Of a stretch of DNA of 64,000 nt, positions 53,601 to 64,000 are shown piece by piece. Source of the stretch: Lottia gigantea. Its lineage: Eukaryota > Mollusca > Gastropoda > Lottiidae. Numbering within the stretch: the first letter of the stretch is position 1; every line of letters starts with the position of its first letter. The position numbers and the translations under genes were made by a program. Below the pieces are notes generated by a model. That model was not told where the DNA came from. It saw nothing but the letters and a program-made list of their open reading frames with translations, and did no database searches. The stretch lies in the NCBI RefSeq assembly GCF_000327385.1, contig NW_008709715.1, forward strand, positions 4,260,383-4,324,382. The letters are read 5' to 3'.

Positions 53601-56105
53601 TTATTTCCCAGTAATTCTTTCTGGAATTGTAGGAACAACAGCCATTGGACGAAGAATTGGAATGTAACAAATAGAAGTCAAAGGTGTCCCTGATACACAT
53701 AAAAAAAGGCTAGAAAACCTCTTTAAGTATCTTTTGGGACAGAAGATAAATAACCGCACTGAATTAAGATATGCTGGGCTGGGTAGTCATTTTTAAACAA
53801 AAGTAAAAGGACTGAAATTGCTACACTTACGCATTTATTCTATCCAATATCTCTGTGCTTTTCTGTACATTTTTCTCCATTTCTGCTAACATAGGACTGA
53901 CCAAATACTAGAATGGAAGAAACATAACTTTGCAAGTCATAAAGGTACCAAATAGGTCTAAATCAACTTTATGACTTTATCTTACTGTATATCTTTATAG
54001 TCAAATCAGGTTTTGAATTACAGTAAGACATCAACAAAGGAAGGTAATTAAAAATTTGTCTCAAAAATAAATTTGGCAACATTAATTATTCAAATTTTTC
54101 AGCTTTAAAGTTAACAAATATATTGATTTCTGATGCCTTTTTCTTACTTCATTTATAGAAGAGAGAGTCGTTCGTAACTCTTTCATAGCTATAAAACATA
54201 ATTTAATCTAGTTAAAATCTTTGAATTTGGGGAAAAAACTCATTTCATAATTAACAAAAAGAGTTTATATACCAAATATATTTAAAATATTTTAACCTCC
54301 TTTACTGTGATTATTAGAGCAAGCCATTCTTACAATTTAAAATAAATTGCACTCAAGCATTGCATATCAATTGATGAACCCTTAAGGAAACTGTCTGTAG
54401 CTATGATACATAGATTACTGTAACCTGTTTTATTTTAACCAGTAAGGCATCTTTGTACAAATGCAATTATATTGACTTAATTTGATCACCAATATAAACA
54501 GTTCTGAGTATTTAATTCACCAAGTGTCCATGTCAATCTCCTTATCTATTTTTTCATATCAACATGGTAGAATGTTAATAAAAGCCTGGATAATTACCCC
54601 AAAATAAGTAGGCCTAGTCCTATACATAGCACTGTAGGCCTATAGTTTATGCAAAATAAGTCATACTAATGAATCTAGTGACAGCTGTAGTCAGTATGTA
54701 TGTTAGTTAGTTAGTATGTTAGTATTTAATAAGAAAGAAAGAAACAACTATATTTTTTCCTGATTATTTGACCCATTTACAGTGAAGATGACTTATTCAA
54801 GGAAACTGGACTATCAATCGCCAATAGAGAATTGAACCCACAGCCGCCATTTGCTCAAAGTAATCATGCAAATGCGTCATGTTAAGAACCAACTAGAACC
54901 TCACTAAAAAATAGTCGCTATACGAAGATGAAATTTTTCTCTGTAAAGCAATTATTTAGACAACTAATTCTCTCACAAACTAAGTTTTATGTTTGATCAC
55001 AACAGATTGAATATTCCACCATTGATAGCTGATAGCTTTGCTATTTATTTTACTACAAATAAATCAATAATCCTCATCTAATGGCATATATATATTCAAT
55101 AAAATCATACAGGTTGATAATATATATATGAGAAATTTCAGTTTGGCCTGATAAGAAATTTTAAGCTCCTATTCATTTCTACAGTTACATTATCAACTTG
55201 GAATCATTTCTCAATCATTCTACTTTACATAAGTGGTTACAGCTTGAATTTGATAGTTGTGAACATACTTTGTATCAAGCATTTTTATTTGTTCATTTTA
55301 TCGTTCAAATTTAATGATGCGAAAATCGATATTAATATTTTTTCAGCGAAGAAATATATGTTTGTATGCATATTATATTTATTTACTTGGCCTAATATGT
55401 GGTCTCAAGAGAATATGGATTTGCACTTTGAGGCAAGGTACTGGTATTGCATAATGTTTTCAATCACAGGATGTCAAGACTGCTGTATTTTTTAACCTTT
55501 AATGATCAAGTATTACTCTACACAACTGACAGATCAAATGCTTGTAGGTCTACTTGTCAAAATAGTTAAGCTTATAGGCCTAAGTTACAAATTGGAGAGA
55601 CTAACTTCAGAATTTAACTTGTTGTGCACAGACTGAGTTTAGAGACCTACGCTACTGATTTTAGGGAAGGTAAGTCACATATAAATAATAAAGAAAACAA
55701 GGACAGGTGTATCCAGGTGTAATTAATGTCCCTGTTGAGCAAGATTGCAAGGTTATTAGTATTTAGTAAACTGTTAGAAATAAGTCCATAATAATCAAAA
55801 GATATAATCATATCATCATTGCCCCTACATCAATGTTCTGACTATTTGTGATGATATAATTTCTCACCTGAAATTACTGAATATTTCAACACCTAACTTT
55901 TTTCAAAAAAAATGTTAAATTGACAAATCAATACCTGATTAAATTTCTCTTCCACTCCTCCAAGACTGGGTGTGGCATCCATTTTCTTCGCTCCTTCAGA
56001 ACTCACTTTTTCTTTTGACTCGTTATCAACCATTTTGCTATCTGCCACTGACTCTGTTTTGCCTGACCCTAGTTTGTTTTCGTTAGCAGATGACGCGGTA
56101 GCCAT
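44609..56105 (-). CDS. PDXDC1: Pyridoxal-dependent decarboxylase domain-containing protein 1
   Basis: Exons: 55935-56105, 54148-54188, 53831-53907, 53167-53241, 52654-52746, 52174-52332, 51718-51907, 51451-51519, 51057-51135, 50785-50869, 50370-50529, 50052-50207, 49823-49873, 49477-49551, 49125-49188, 48876-48970, 48400-48505, 48214-48272, 47686-47798, 47329-47447, 46371-46489, 46016-46108, 45659-45755, 44969-45305, 44609-44648 (TGA). About 907 residues against 788 in human; the excess is mostly the acidic/basic N-terminus and a Ser-Pro-rich tail (exon 44969-45305). Family matches include YLSSAAKPGLGHYLCLQ, CTVPCNTMFGG, IWLHVEG, WLGIPALP and GRTFNLTSGTIESTEPIYKY. The fold is that of group II PLP decarboxylases, but the lysine that would hold PLP is not there (see findings). 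All junctions agree in phase except the first: exon 1 ends in phase 0, while exon 2 needs phase 1, so a small exon is missing or exon 1 is misassigned. The GGG-TAA read-through stop at 44966 is bypassed by a strong GTAAGT donor. Confidence 0.93.
48301..48350. other. Assembly gap (50 N)
   Basis: Fifty unknown bases within the PDXDC1 intron between exons 48214-48272 and 48400-48505. Flanking exons join in phase, so no coding sequence need be missing. Confidence 1.
53627..53742. mobile_element. MITE-like element, copy 3 (fragment, in PDXDC1 intron)
   Basis: Right half of the family only: ggaattgtaggaacaac, ggtgtccctgatacacat and gaaaacctctttaag. The left half is replaced by unrelated sequence. 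Confidence 0.55.
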
Positions 56106-56932
56106 TTTCAGGTATTTACACGCTGGCAATAATGTCACTGACGAGTCTTTAATGTCGTAATTGTCGACAGTTTTTAGCAATCTTTTTATTTGTCGATTTA
56201 CTGAAGTTTTGAAGGTGTCAATATTGATTTTCCATTTTGTTTCATGCTTAAACCTGCATTCATTTATGTTAAAGTTAAAATTATGAAAATATTACCGTCC
56301 ACGAATACCATATTACGACAACCATATACGAGTCATAATGAGCAACAGATTGTAAATAAAAAGTTGCGTAAAGTTAAGAAGTTGGGATTATTTGTAAGAT
56401 ACCCCTTGTTATGGTTTTATTATCCCTTAAAGCAATTGACTTAGAGATTTATTACAATGTAAATACTGATAAACGTAAATTGTAATCTACATCCACACTT
56501 TTTGGAGATATTAGACCTTTAGGCGGATAGAACTAAAATTTTTCGGACTTGGTGTCTGTGATTTCCAAAGCTCTAATTCCACTGCTTGATAGAATTGATT
56601 TTAAAATGAAAGATTCTTTATAATACCCCAAATTAACAACATGATTGCATGATTTTGGCACCTTATAAGACTTAATGGGACAGTCTGGTAGGTTGGGAAA
56701 GTGATTAAGTTATGTATATTCTGGAGGTTAACTTTGAGCCTTTACAAAGCGCCTTACCTGTAATATTATTAAGGGCCAATTTACAGATAATGATGTCCCT
56801 TAAAATGCTATTGATTTTAGAAGTTTCCAACCAGAATTTAAGATCTGGTGATACAACTTTTTTTCATATTTTACAGGTTATAATTATTTGAAACAATTCA
56901 TTATAAAATCTCATGACCAACAATAGTTCAAG
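56106..56932. promoter_or_regulatory. Shared upstream region of PDXDC1 and the MFSD6-like gene
   Basis: The two start codons face away from each other 827 bp apart. A pyrimidine-rich tract ending ttttttcatattttacag at about 56877 looks like a splice acceptor before the transporter start codon, so that gene may have an untranslated first exon here. No coding exon was recognised. Confidence 0.55.
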
Positions 56933-58933
56933 ATGAAGACAGATACAGATGTGTTGTTTTCTCGTAAGAGAACTGGAGCGGCAGATCCTTCAGTCAATAT
57001 TAACAAAGCTGTACTAATCTGTAACTTATTCCACTTCTTCTTTGCTGCAAGTAAAGCATGTCTTCTGCCCTTTCTAACAGTGTTTTTAAGAAGACTTGGA
57101 ATGACAGCCACAGAAACTGGTATAATTATTGCCTTTAAAACTATAACAGGATTTGTGTGGGCACCACTGTGGGCAAGATGTGCCATTTCGTACAATAAAA
57201 GACGCTTTGTGTTGATGTTTTCTGTGCTTATGTTTGCTGCCTCTTATTTATCTTTGACAGTTGTTTACCAACACACATCAAATTATGATATGTGTAACAA
57301 TAGTCTTGACTCATCAAACAGATTAGTTCTTCCCTCTTATTTAAAACCATTGTTCGGTTCAGATAGTTCCAAATCCAATGATAAAATTCCTGCAAATCCT
57401 CAATATACTTCAGCAATTCCAGAAAATACTTCAACAAATCCAAAACTTGCTTCAGAATTTCCAGAATCTACTTCAACAATTTCAATGTCAACAAATGTGC
57501 CTTCCACAACTACAAACCTTCCAACCACAGAGCTTCCAACAACTCTTAGCATGAAAACCACAATCGGAACAGTCATTCCACCAATCAATGAGCCTTCTAC
57601 TCCAAGCCAGGATCAGCTTTTACAAGTTGCTCAAGAGGTCATAAACGAGATGCAATTAACATATGATGATTTGTTGAACTTGAACACGACAAGTGGGGAA
57701 CTTTATGACTTAATACGCCTCAAAGCTCCTGAATTGAATGTCTCACCAGAGGAAATTGATGTTATCTGGGATATGCTCAAGGAAGAATCTCAAGCTCAGG
57801 TTAAGCAAGAATCTCAAACTCAAGCTAATCATCGTGTAAAGAGAAGCATCAAATCTTCATGGGATGATGCCATGAAACGCAGTGAGAGTCTATGGACTAA
57901 TATGGATAGTGAAAAGATTCAACTGTTCCTTTTAGTATTATTAGTGATTATTATCGGGGAATTATTGAGTTGTGCTATTGAAAAGGTTGCTGATGATTCA
58001 TGGTTTGATTTTCTGGATCGAATTGATGATTTGGAGAAATATGGAAAACAACGCTTAGGTGGGAACTTTGCCTTTGTTTTTTTTCCTATAGGCATATCTT
58101 TATTAGTGCATTATACAGACTGCATGCTTCCACTGTATATTAACCATTTCCTTCTACACTTCTATATGTTTGGTGGATTCTTAGCTATCACATTTGTTGT
58201 AGCCTTCTTCTATCCTATACCACCTCCTCAGAAACAAGAATTCAATTCAAAGGTTGTGCAAGGATTGAAGATTATATGTTGTGATTGTCAAGCATTCTTA
58301 TACATCTTAACTCTATTAATAATGGGTTTGGTGTATTCATCTTATCATAACTTTCTATTCTGGGTGATTGAAGACCTTGGAGGAGGAGAACTCAATATGG
58401 GTATGTGTGTCAGTATTGGTGCCTTTGCAGAAATTCCCATGTTGATGATCAGTCAGAAGATGGTCAAGAAAATGGGAAATGCTGGTGTTGTGTCCTTAGC
58501 TCTATTTTTTCTGTCTATGCGTGTGTTGTATTACTCCTTCCTGCCCACACCTTGGGCTGTTATGCCTGCTGAACTTTTACATGCCTTTACACATACTGCT
58601 ATGTGGTTTGCTGTGCTTAGTTATGATGACTTTAATGTGGGTGCTATGATAGATCGGAGCATTAGATCCATATTATCTTCTATATATTTTGGTGTTGGGT
58701 TCACCCTTGGATGCCTTATTTCTGGACTAATTTATGACATATTTGGGTATGCTATTCTGTATCAAGCAGCAAGTGTATTGGTTGGTATATGGTTTATTAT
58801 ATTCTCTATTATTTCCAAATGTATACCAAAGAAGGAAAGGATACGGTATGTAAAATTGTTACATGCTGGTGATACAGATGAATCTGATTCTGTCGAGGAT
58901 GATTGGTTAGAAATGGCTTTGAAGGATAACTGA
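56933..58933 (+). CDS. MFSD6-like major facilitator superfamily transporter, single coding exon
   Basis: A 666-residue multi-span membrane protein in one uninterrupted frame, ATG to TGA. The N-terminal part has a family-typical opening (NKAVLICNLFHFFFAASKAC, then LPFLTVFLRRLGMTATETG and APLWARC) with three hydrophobic segments to about residue 108. A non-hydrophobic loop of about 210 residues follows, rich in Ser, Thr and Pro with many N-x-S/T sites (ENTSTNP, PTTELPTTLS), then an acidic helical stretch and the sequence HRVKRS. About eight further membrane segments occupy residues 328-645, ending with a charged acidic tail. The large loop between the first and later segments is typical of the MFSD6 branch of MFS_1-like proteins. 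The substrate is unknown and no direct transport role is shown by the sequence. Alternatives are other MFS_1-like members. Confidence 0.8.
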   Translation: MKTDTDVLFSRKRTGAADPSVNINKAVLICNLFHFFFAASKACLLPFLTVFLRRLGMTATETGIIIAFKTITGFVWAPLWARCAISYNKRRFVLMFSVLMFAASYLSLTVVYQHTSNYDMCNNSLDSSNRLVLPSYLKPLFGSDSSKSNDKIPANPQYTSAIPENTSTNPKLASEFPESTSTISMSTNVPSTTTNLPTTELPTTLSMKTTIGTVIPPINEPSTPSQDQLLQVAQEVINEMQLTYDDLLNLNTTSGELYDLIRLKAPELNVSPEEIDVIWDMLKEESQAQVKQESQTQANHRVKRSIKSSWDDAMKRSESLWTNMDSEKIQLFLLVLLVIIIGELLSCAIEKVADDSWFDFLDRIDDLEKYGKQRLGGNFAFVFFPIGISLLVHYTDCMLPLYINHFLLHFYMFGGFLAITFVVAFFYPIPPPQKQEFNSKVVQGLKIICCDCQAFLYILTLLIMGLVYSSYHNFLFWVIEDLGGGELNMGMCVSIGAFAEIPMLMISQKMVKKMGNAGVVSLALFFLSMRVLYYSFLPTPWAVMPAELLHAFTHTAMWFAVLSYDDFNVGAMIDRSIRSILSSIYFGVGFTLGCLISGLIYDIFGYAILYQAASVLVGIWFIIFSIISKCIPKKERIRYVKLLHAGDTDESDSVEDDWLEMALKDN

Positions 58934-59260
58934 AATCCCATTATTATTGATTATAATACTAATATAGCAATCACAGTAAATATATGTTAGTCTTTGGCTA
59001 TTTATCCTATAGTAGCATGACAATATTTTCATTGGAACAAATATTATATTTACATTAAAGGATGGCTCAGGTCAAATGACACAACTAATTTGCAAAGACA
59101 GTTAGCAATTGGATAATCAAATAGCTGCATGGTTTCCCGAGCACTGCACTGTTGGTGGCGTTCTTCTTTCAATTTCAAAAATTAATACTCCTAGTTGACC
59201 TTACTATTTCTTTTCATCTGCAAGATGCAATGCTTTGAATCATGTTGACTTGAGTCCACC

Positions 59261-59492
59261 TTAAAGGGATTTGGAAGAGATTTTCAAAATATTTTACCAT
59301 TCCAGTCAGTGATTCCTGTAACAAATTGCAAAAATATACTTTATCACATAAGGTCCTTTGCGATTTGTGACGTCATCAAACACTCAGCTTTGGTGGAATT
59401 GCAAGAACCACAGACGTCTGATAGAAAATAGATGCTACCAGTGCCCCTTATAGACATAAAGAAATAAGAAAACCTCTTTACAATCCCTCTAA
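59261..59492. mobile_element. Palindromic MITE-like element, copy 4 (most complete)
   Basis: The left end ttaaagggatttggaagag and the right end cctctttacaatccctctaa form imperfect terminal inverted repeats of about 25 bp. Inside are gtgacgtcatcaaacactc, ggaattgcaagaaccacag and agtgcccctta, shared with the other copies. About 232 bp, no coding capacity. Confidence 0.75.
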
Positions 59493-61530
59493 GTCTACCA
59501 TAAGTGATCTAAATGCCATGGTTGTGAGCTATCTGTAGATAAAGAAAGTCTGTTAGTTTGCTCAAGTTCTTTTGTGAAATCCAGATATTTTGAATATTGA
59601 TTTCAATTGTTATAATCTGAACTGATCATTATCAGAGATGTAAAATTTTCCCTTAAAAGGAGTTTGTCTCGTAACTTATATATTAGCTCACATGTATTTG
59701 AAATCTTCATAGAACTAATTATAGAAATATTAAAACAGAACTTGAAACATGTTGTTACTCTGAGTTTTATACTGTGCAATCGTCAGGCATATTTCCAAAG
59801 TAAAATCTTAACTTTGGATTTCTTCTAATTAAAACAATCAGAGAATGAGTAAGAGTAAGACAATATAGATATCAGATTATTTTCATAATCTATATCATGA
59901 AACTGATGGAATTTGACAATGAGATGGTCAGCCATTTGTATCAAACACATTCATGTTTTGCTGTATGAAACATCCTTTATAGAAGATTGTGATGTGTTTT
60001 GTATTGTCCTAACCTAAGGAACAGAATACTAATTACTACTAAATACAATAAGGGGTATATGAATTTCCATATTGATTTCTAATAATAATGTTTGACTAGG
60101 ATATTACATTTAGTTACCTTAATAGTTCCTGTTTTCTTTTTTATGTGTGTTTTGTTAGTATTTATACAATTGAATTATGATATTATAAAGCAATTATTAT
60201 TTATTTGCATTTAATATAATGAAAACCTCAGTTGAATGTTGTTTTTTTTTTTGTGGCAGATAAGGCTTAGTTCAAGTCCACCCATAGTGTTACTGTGACC
60301 CTGAATGTATACGATATTTTTTGGGGTATATGATCTGGTAGTATGTTTGGATTTAGCATTCCCCTTGGTAGAAGCTGCTCACCTTGCCTTTGTTGTTACA
60401 ATATATTGTTAAGTATTATAAATGTGCAATTTTTTTTCTTTATGACAGGCATAATTATGAATGAATGATGAAAGGTTTGTTTTCTGTTTCATGTTGTTTT
60501 ATATGGTATGGTTGAAATAAAGGGATTAACACTTATTAATTATTAGCTTAAACAGCTGGTAGAGCTTGATTTTAGATTCCAAAACCACTCTTTTAAATGA
60601 AAGTTTAATGTGCTTATCTACTATCAAAAATCAAATATAATGGCCTCAGAAGGAAATAATGAAATTTTACAAGGATAAAAACTTCAGCTCTCAAGGATCC
60701 TGTCTACCATCTGGATTTTAGATAGGATTTTAGCATTGATCTATCCTGAAAAATGTTCATATCCACTTACAGCTTGATTAGCTGAAGTAAGGACTTTAAA
60801 AATGACAGTTGAAATTTCGATTTAAAATCATTTACATCAATTTTAGAAACTTTTTAAGATAGTGAGAATGGTCTGAAAAATCTTATGTTTTATAGATTAA
60901 CACAGACTTTCATTGTGTTCAGTGATCCTGATTATGATGGAGTTCTATTAATTTTTAAAGCCAATAATTAAATGTCTTTACTCCTTTAAAATTCTTGTTA
61001 AAAGATCTTGTATTGTTTTTTTCTTGTTATATTGTTTCATGACATTCCTCCTAATTATTGTTTTAAATTGATATTATTAATTAATGATCTATTTATAGTA
61101 TTATATCTATCTATAAGCATTGGTGGATGTAAACTAATAGAAAAATATGGAATAAAAACTTTGAATAAACAATTTAAAAAAATCTTTTTTATATATCCTG
61201 TATAATGCTTTTCAATTGTATACACTGGTATCAAGCCCTTCTTAAACAATTTCTTTTTGTGTTTGTTCTAAGGATGTTTTACTTATAATCTAATTACTTC
61301 TAAGGCTCTACAAAATCTATCAATCAACCAATCAATTGCTGTGTTCAATACAAATTTTGTCATGTGCTTGTGAAATATCACCATTTGTATTTCAACTAAC
61401 ATTTAACAGTTTGTATGATTGGTTACCATAAATTGTGAAGCTAGGACTGAACTGAACATTGTTTTAACATCAGGTTAGCAATTGCTGCTGTAGCAACACA
61501 CAAAAAACAGCAAGAGAGAAACACTCACTT

Positions 61531-61536
61531 TTTATT
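61531..61536 (-). promoter_or_regulatory. Candidate poly(A) signal of the CLCA-like gene
   Basis: AATAAA on the minus strand about 84 bp past the stop codon at 61620-61622. Confidence 0.5.
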
Positions 61537-61619
61537 CAGGTTTAAGACTTGTAGTATTGTATGGTCAATTATCACAGAATGCTTGCAAAGGAGAAAGTCA
61601 CATTGGCCTCAAGATTTTG

Positions 61620-64000
61620 CTACACAACACTTCCTGTCTTTAAGTTATGATGTAGAATATTCTTATCATTTCCAACAAATTTGTGTAAGAACAATGACAA
61701 TATTATAGTGAATAATATAGCTGCTGCAAGACTGCCTACGATCCCAACAAGAACATTAATATCAGTGGTTGAGGGTTCATAAGGATCTTGAGTAACAACT
61801 TCGATTGGTTGGTAACCACTATGTGTAAAATCTGGTACATAGCCAAATCCTATCGTCACAAAGTTTGAGTTTTCACCCATATTCCCTTGCTCATCTACAG
61901 CACGGACAGAGAACACAAATGATGTGTTCAATCCTGGTGTCAAAGGTATCTTCAGTATGAAAGTTTCTGGAATTCCTGCTTCTTGTGGTGCCATTAGATT
62001 GCCATGCATAACATCTTCTTGCGATAGTATTCTAGAACTCTTTTCTTTCTTCAACATATCTTCAGCATTATTTGCCATAAGAATATCGTATTTAAATGCT
62101 GAAAATAGACTCAAATCTGTAAGATTGATGTTAAGAACGTTTGATATTAACGACGAAAACTTCTCTTGTAAAAGCCCTGATTGCCCATTGTTGTCTAAAC
62201 TTTCAGGGGAGATAAGTCTTCCATGTGTTTTGGCGCGTAAAAATTGTTCAGAAATCTGCAAGGTAAAGTTTAAAATATTAGTCTATTCGACCCAATTTAT
62301 CGACCCAATAAATCCAGCGCCGACCCAATATATTGTGATAAATGTGAATCTTTTACATTTTACCTGTGTCACTATCCAGATCGTCACCAGGCGCTGTCCA
62401 TTGTAATACCACAGTTTTATCTTGGTGTGATGTCTTCATCACTGCTAAATCAGTGATTCTAACAGGAGATATAAGATCAATATCTAGTTCTTCTCGTGTT
62501 AATGGTGCTAATGTGATGTTTCGTGTCTTGTGAAGGAAGTTACCAGCAATGGTACTACGACTGACACGGGTTTGAAATTCTTCTAGATGTGTTTCTCTTT
62601 TCTCTCTTACTGTAAAATATAATAAAGTTGACATATAATCAGATGAGGACACTACAGTATCCAATATTGATAAGCCGTTGTTCATGTTGCTAGACCTCCG
62701 AACATGTTGTCTATCACACCCACTTTTGGTTGTCCGGATGATGAATTTTATGTCCCAAAGATCTTGGAAGCTCTATAGATAAAACTTTGTGATTGTCTGT
62801 TACTGGCACTATAATAGAATATGTTTGCATATTTTCTATAGAAGCAAGTAGAAATACTATGTGTTATACTTCACATTCCACTAAGTTTGATTGTCTGTCC
62901 ATCATTGTCCAAATGTTGGAAATTTGACCACCGTTTATAAACTAGTGAAAGTTTTCGAAAGTCTTTTGAGCTCTTTTCATCGATGTGTTCCATAGTAATT
63001 TTTTTACGATATGGTGTACTGGTAAATACTACAATATCTCATTACTTACTGATCACTCCAGATTCAACATCTATAACAGGATAATCCAATTTCGTAAGAA
63101 CTGTCTTCTTTAGATGTACCCTCCCATTCCGATCTTTGACTTCTATTTTAACACTATATCTACCATATCCACTGAACTGTGTAAAATATCTACTATAAAC
63201 TCCATCATCTTTTGTGATATCAGCACCTTGAAACAAAATCGACAATCTGAAGTACAAACATATAGTACTACTGTGTTCTGTTAGGATACATGTAGTATAT
63301 AGAAACAGCAATGTTTTGAAAGGATGCCCTACAGCGACCACCTGCTTCATGGGAAAATCTATCTTTTTCGTACCCATTTACAAGTGGGAAATCCTCTGCT
63401 TTCGTAACGCTGTATGTTACAGAGCGCTAGCACAACATAGTAGACCTTTTACTGGGAAATGACTTAAGTTCCTAACAGGACAATTATGTATTGGATTTCC
63501 ATCAAAATGTTGTCCTAGTATTGCATAGAAATCAGCTTACCTGCACCGTTGTCATTCAGAGTAAGTCGAGTTGGAGCAGCAAATGGTCTATCTATAATGG
63601 CCGTTACTTCCATTCCTAAAACTGGATGAGAACCTTTACCAACTTCCGCCCAGATCATCACTTTTCCAAATGTTGTCATTGATACAGAAGATAACCCACC
63701 ATCAATAAAGATGGGATGTCGTTGATCATCTAGTGGTTTACTTGTGATTGAGATAGTAACCTTCTGTGGATATTTATCTTTGACTTTGACACTGTACTTC
63801 CACTCCCCTATCTGTAAGGCATAAGTTTTTCCACTGACAATTGAATTGAATTAGTTTTCAATTTTACAAATTGTCGAGCATTGTACATAGGATAGCTACT
63901 AAAACTGGTTCGCATGGCTGTTCTGACTTCTGGATTATCTTGGTCAACTTACCTCAGCTATTTCGGGTATTTCAATCCGTACTGTATTAAAAGAATGATC
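61620..64000 (-). CDS. Calcium-activated chloride channel regulator (CLCA) family, C-terminal part
   Basis: Only the 3' end of the gene is in the window. Exons: 63953 to the edge, 63541-63811, 63050-63226, 62364-62609, 61620-62255 (TAG). CLCA marks are a beta-sandwich region (EVTAVIDRPF, LTLNDNGAGADITKDDGVYS and RYFTQFSGYGRYSV) and a fibronectin-like stretch (ISPVRITDLAV, VVLQWTAPGDDLDSDTG) near the C-terminus. A C-terminal membrane segment (INVLVGIVGSLAAAILFTII) is followed by a short basic tail. CLCA proteins are secreted or membrane-anchored self-cleaving metalloproteases that modulate chloride channels; the protease domain would lie beyond the right edge. Junctions agree in phase except 62364 to 62255, where phase 1 meets phase 0 and a few conserved residues seem absent. 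The intron there is only 108 bp. Which paralogue this is cannot be told. Confidence 0.9.

Larger units (their letters stand above)
58934..61619. other. Tail-to-tail intergenic region
   Basis: The 3' untranslated regions of the MFSD6-like gene (left) and the CLCA-like gene (right) meet here. A MITE-like copy lies at 59261-59492. Plus-strand AATAAA occurs near 60516. I found no other coding sequence; the short frames at 61008-61249 are AT-rich and unconvincing. Confidence 0.6.

Noticed and set aside
61924-62406. Plus-strand 160-codon open frame
   Set aside because: It lies antisense to two CLCA-like exons and the short intron between them; it is a shadow of the real coding strand.

Overview
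This is a stretch of nuclear DNA from an animal. It is AT-rich, most genes are split by GT-AG introns, and every well-resolved gene has a metazoan counterpart. A family 9 cellulase with its own introns and a CBM2-like domain, next to EIF3D, TRAF7, PDXDC1 and CLCA-type genes, points to a lophotrochozoan invertebrate, most likely a mollusc (inference). A run of 50 Ns at 48301-48350 marks a draft assembly.

Layout. Positions 1-1322 are the end of a 50-bp tandem repeat array. About 6.7 kb without a recognisable gene follows, with one foldback repeat. On the minus strand lie a GH9 endoglucanase (8018 to about 13020) and the complete 14-exon EIF3D gene (14486-19996). EIF3D is head to head with the 21-exon TRAF7 gene (21312-39525, plus strand). 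TRAF7 has one exon per WD40 blade. Its 5-kb intron between exons 19 and 20 holds a previously hidden antisense gene of three small exons (35096-37570). That gene encodes a 77-residue secreted, probably amidated peptide precursor.

TRAF7 runs tail to tail into the minus-strand PDXDC1 gene (44609-56105, about 25 exons). Two further minus-strand coding exons of unknown identity (40708-40842 and 43489-43552) lie beyond the last PDXDC1 exon. They are phase-compatible with it as alternative 3' exons. PDXDC1 is head to head with an intronless MFSD6-like transporter gene (56933-58933). The right edge holds the C-terminal part of a minus-strand CLCA-family gene that continues past position 64000.

The genes serve separate roles: cellulose digestion, translation initiation, ubiquitin signalling, a PLP-fold protein, membrane transport and a surface metalloprotease/channel-regulator family. 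I see no operon-like link between them. The accessory content is non-coding: two minisatellites, a degenerate tandem repeat, a four-copy palindromic MITE-like family and two other foldback elements. Exon boundaries were derived by hand from splice signals, reading phase and remembered family sequences. Nearly all junctions agree in phase; the two that do not are reported.
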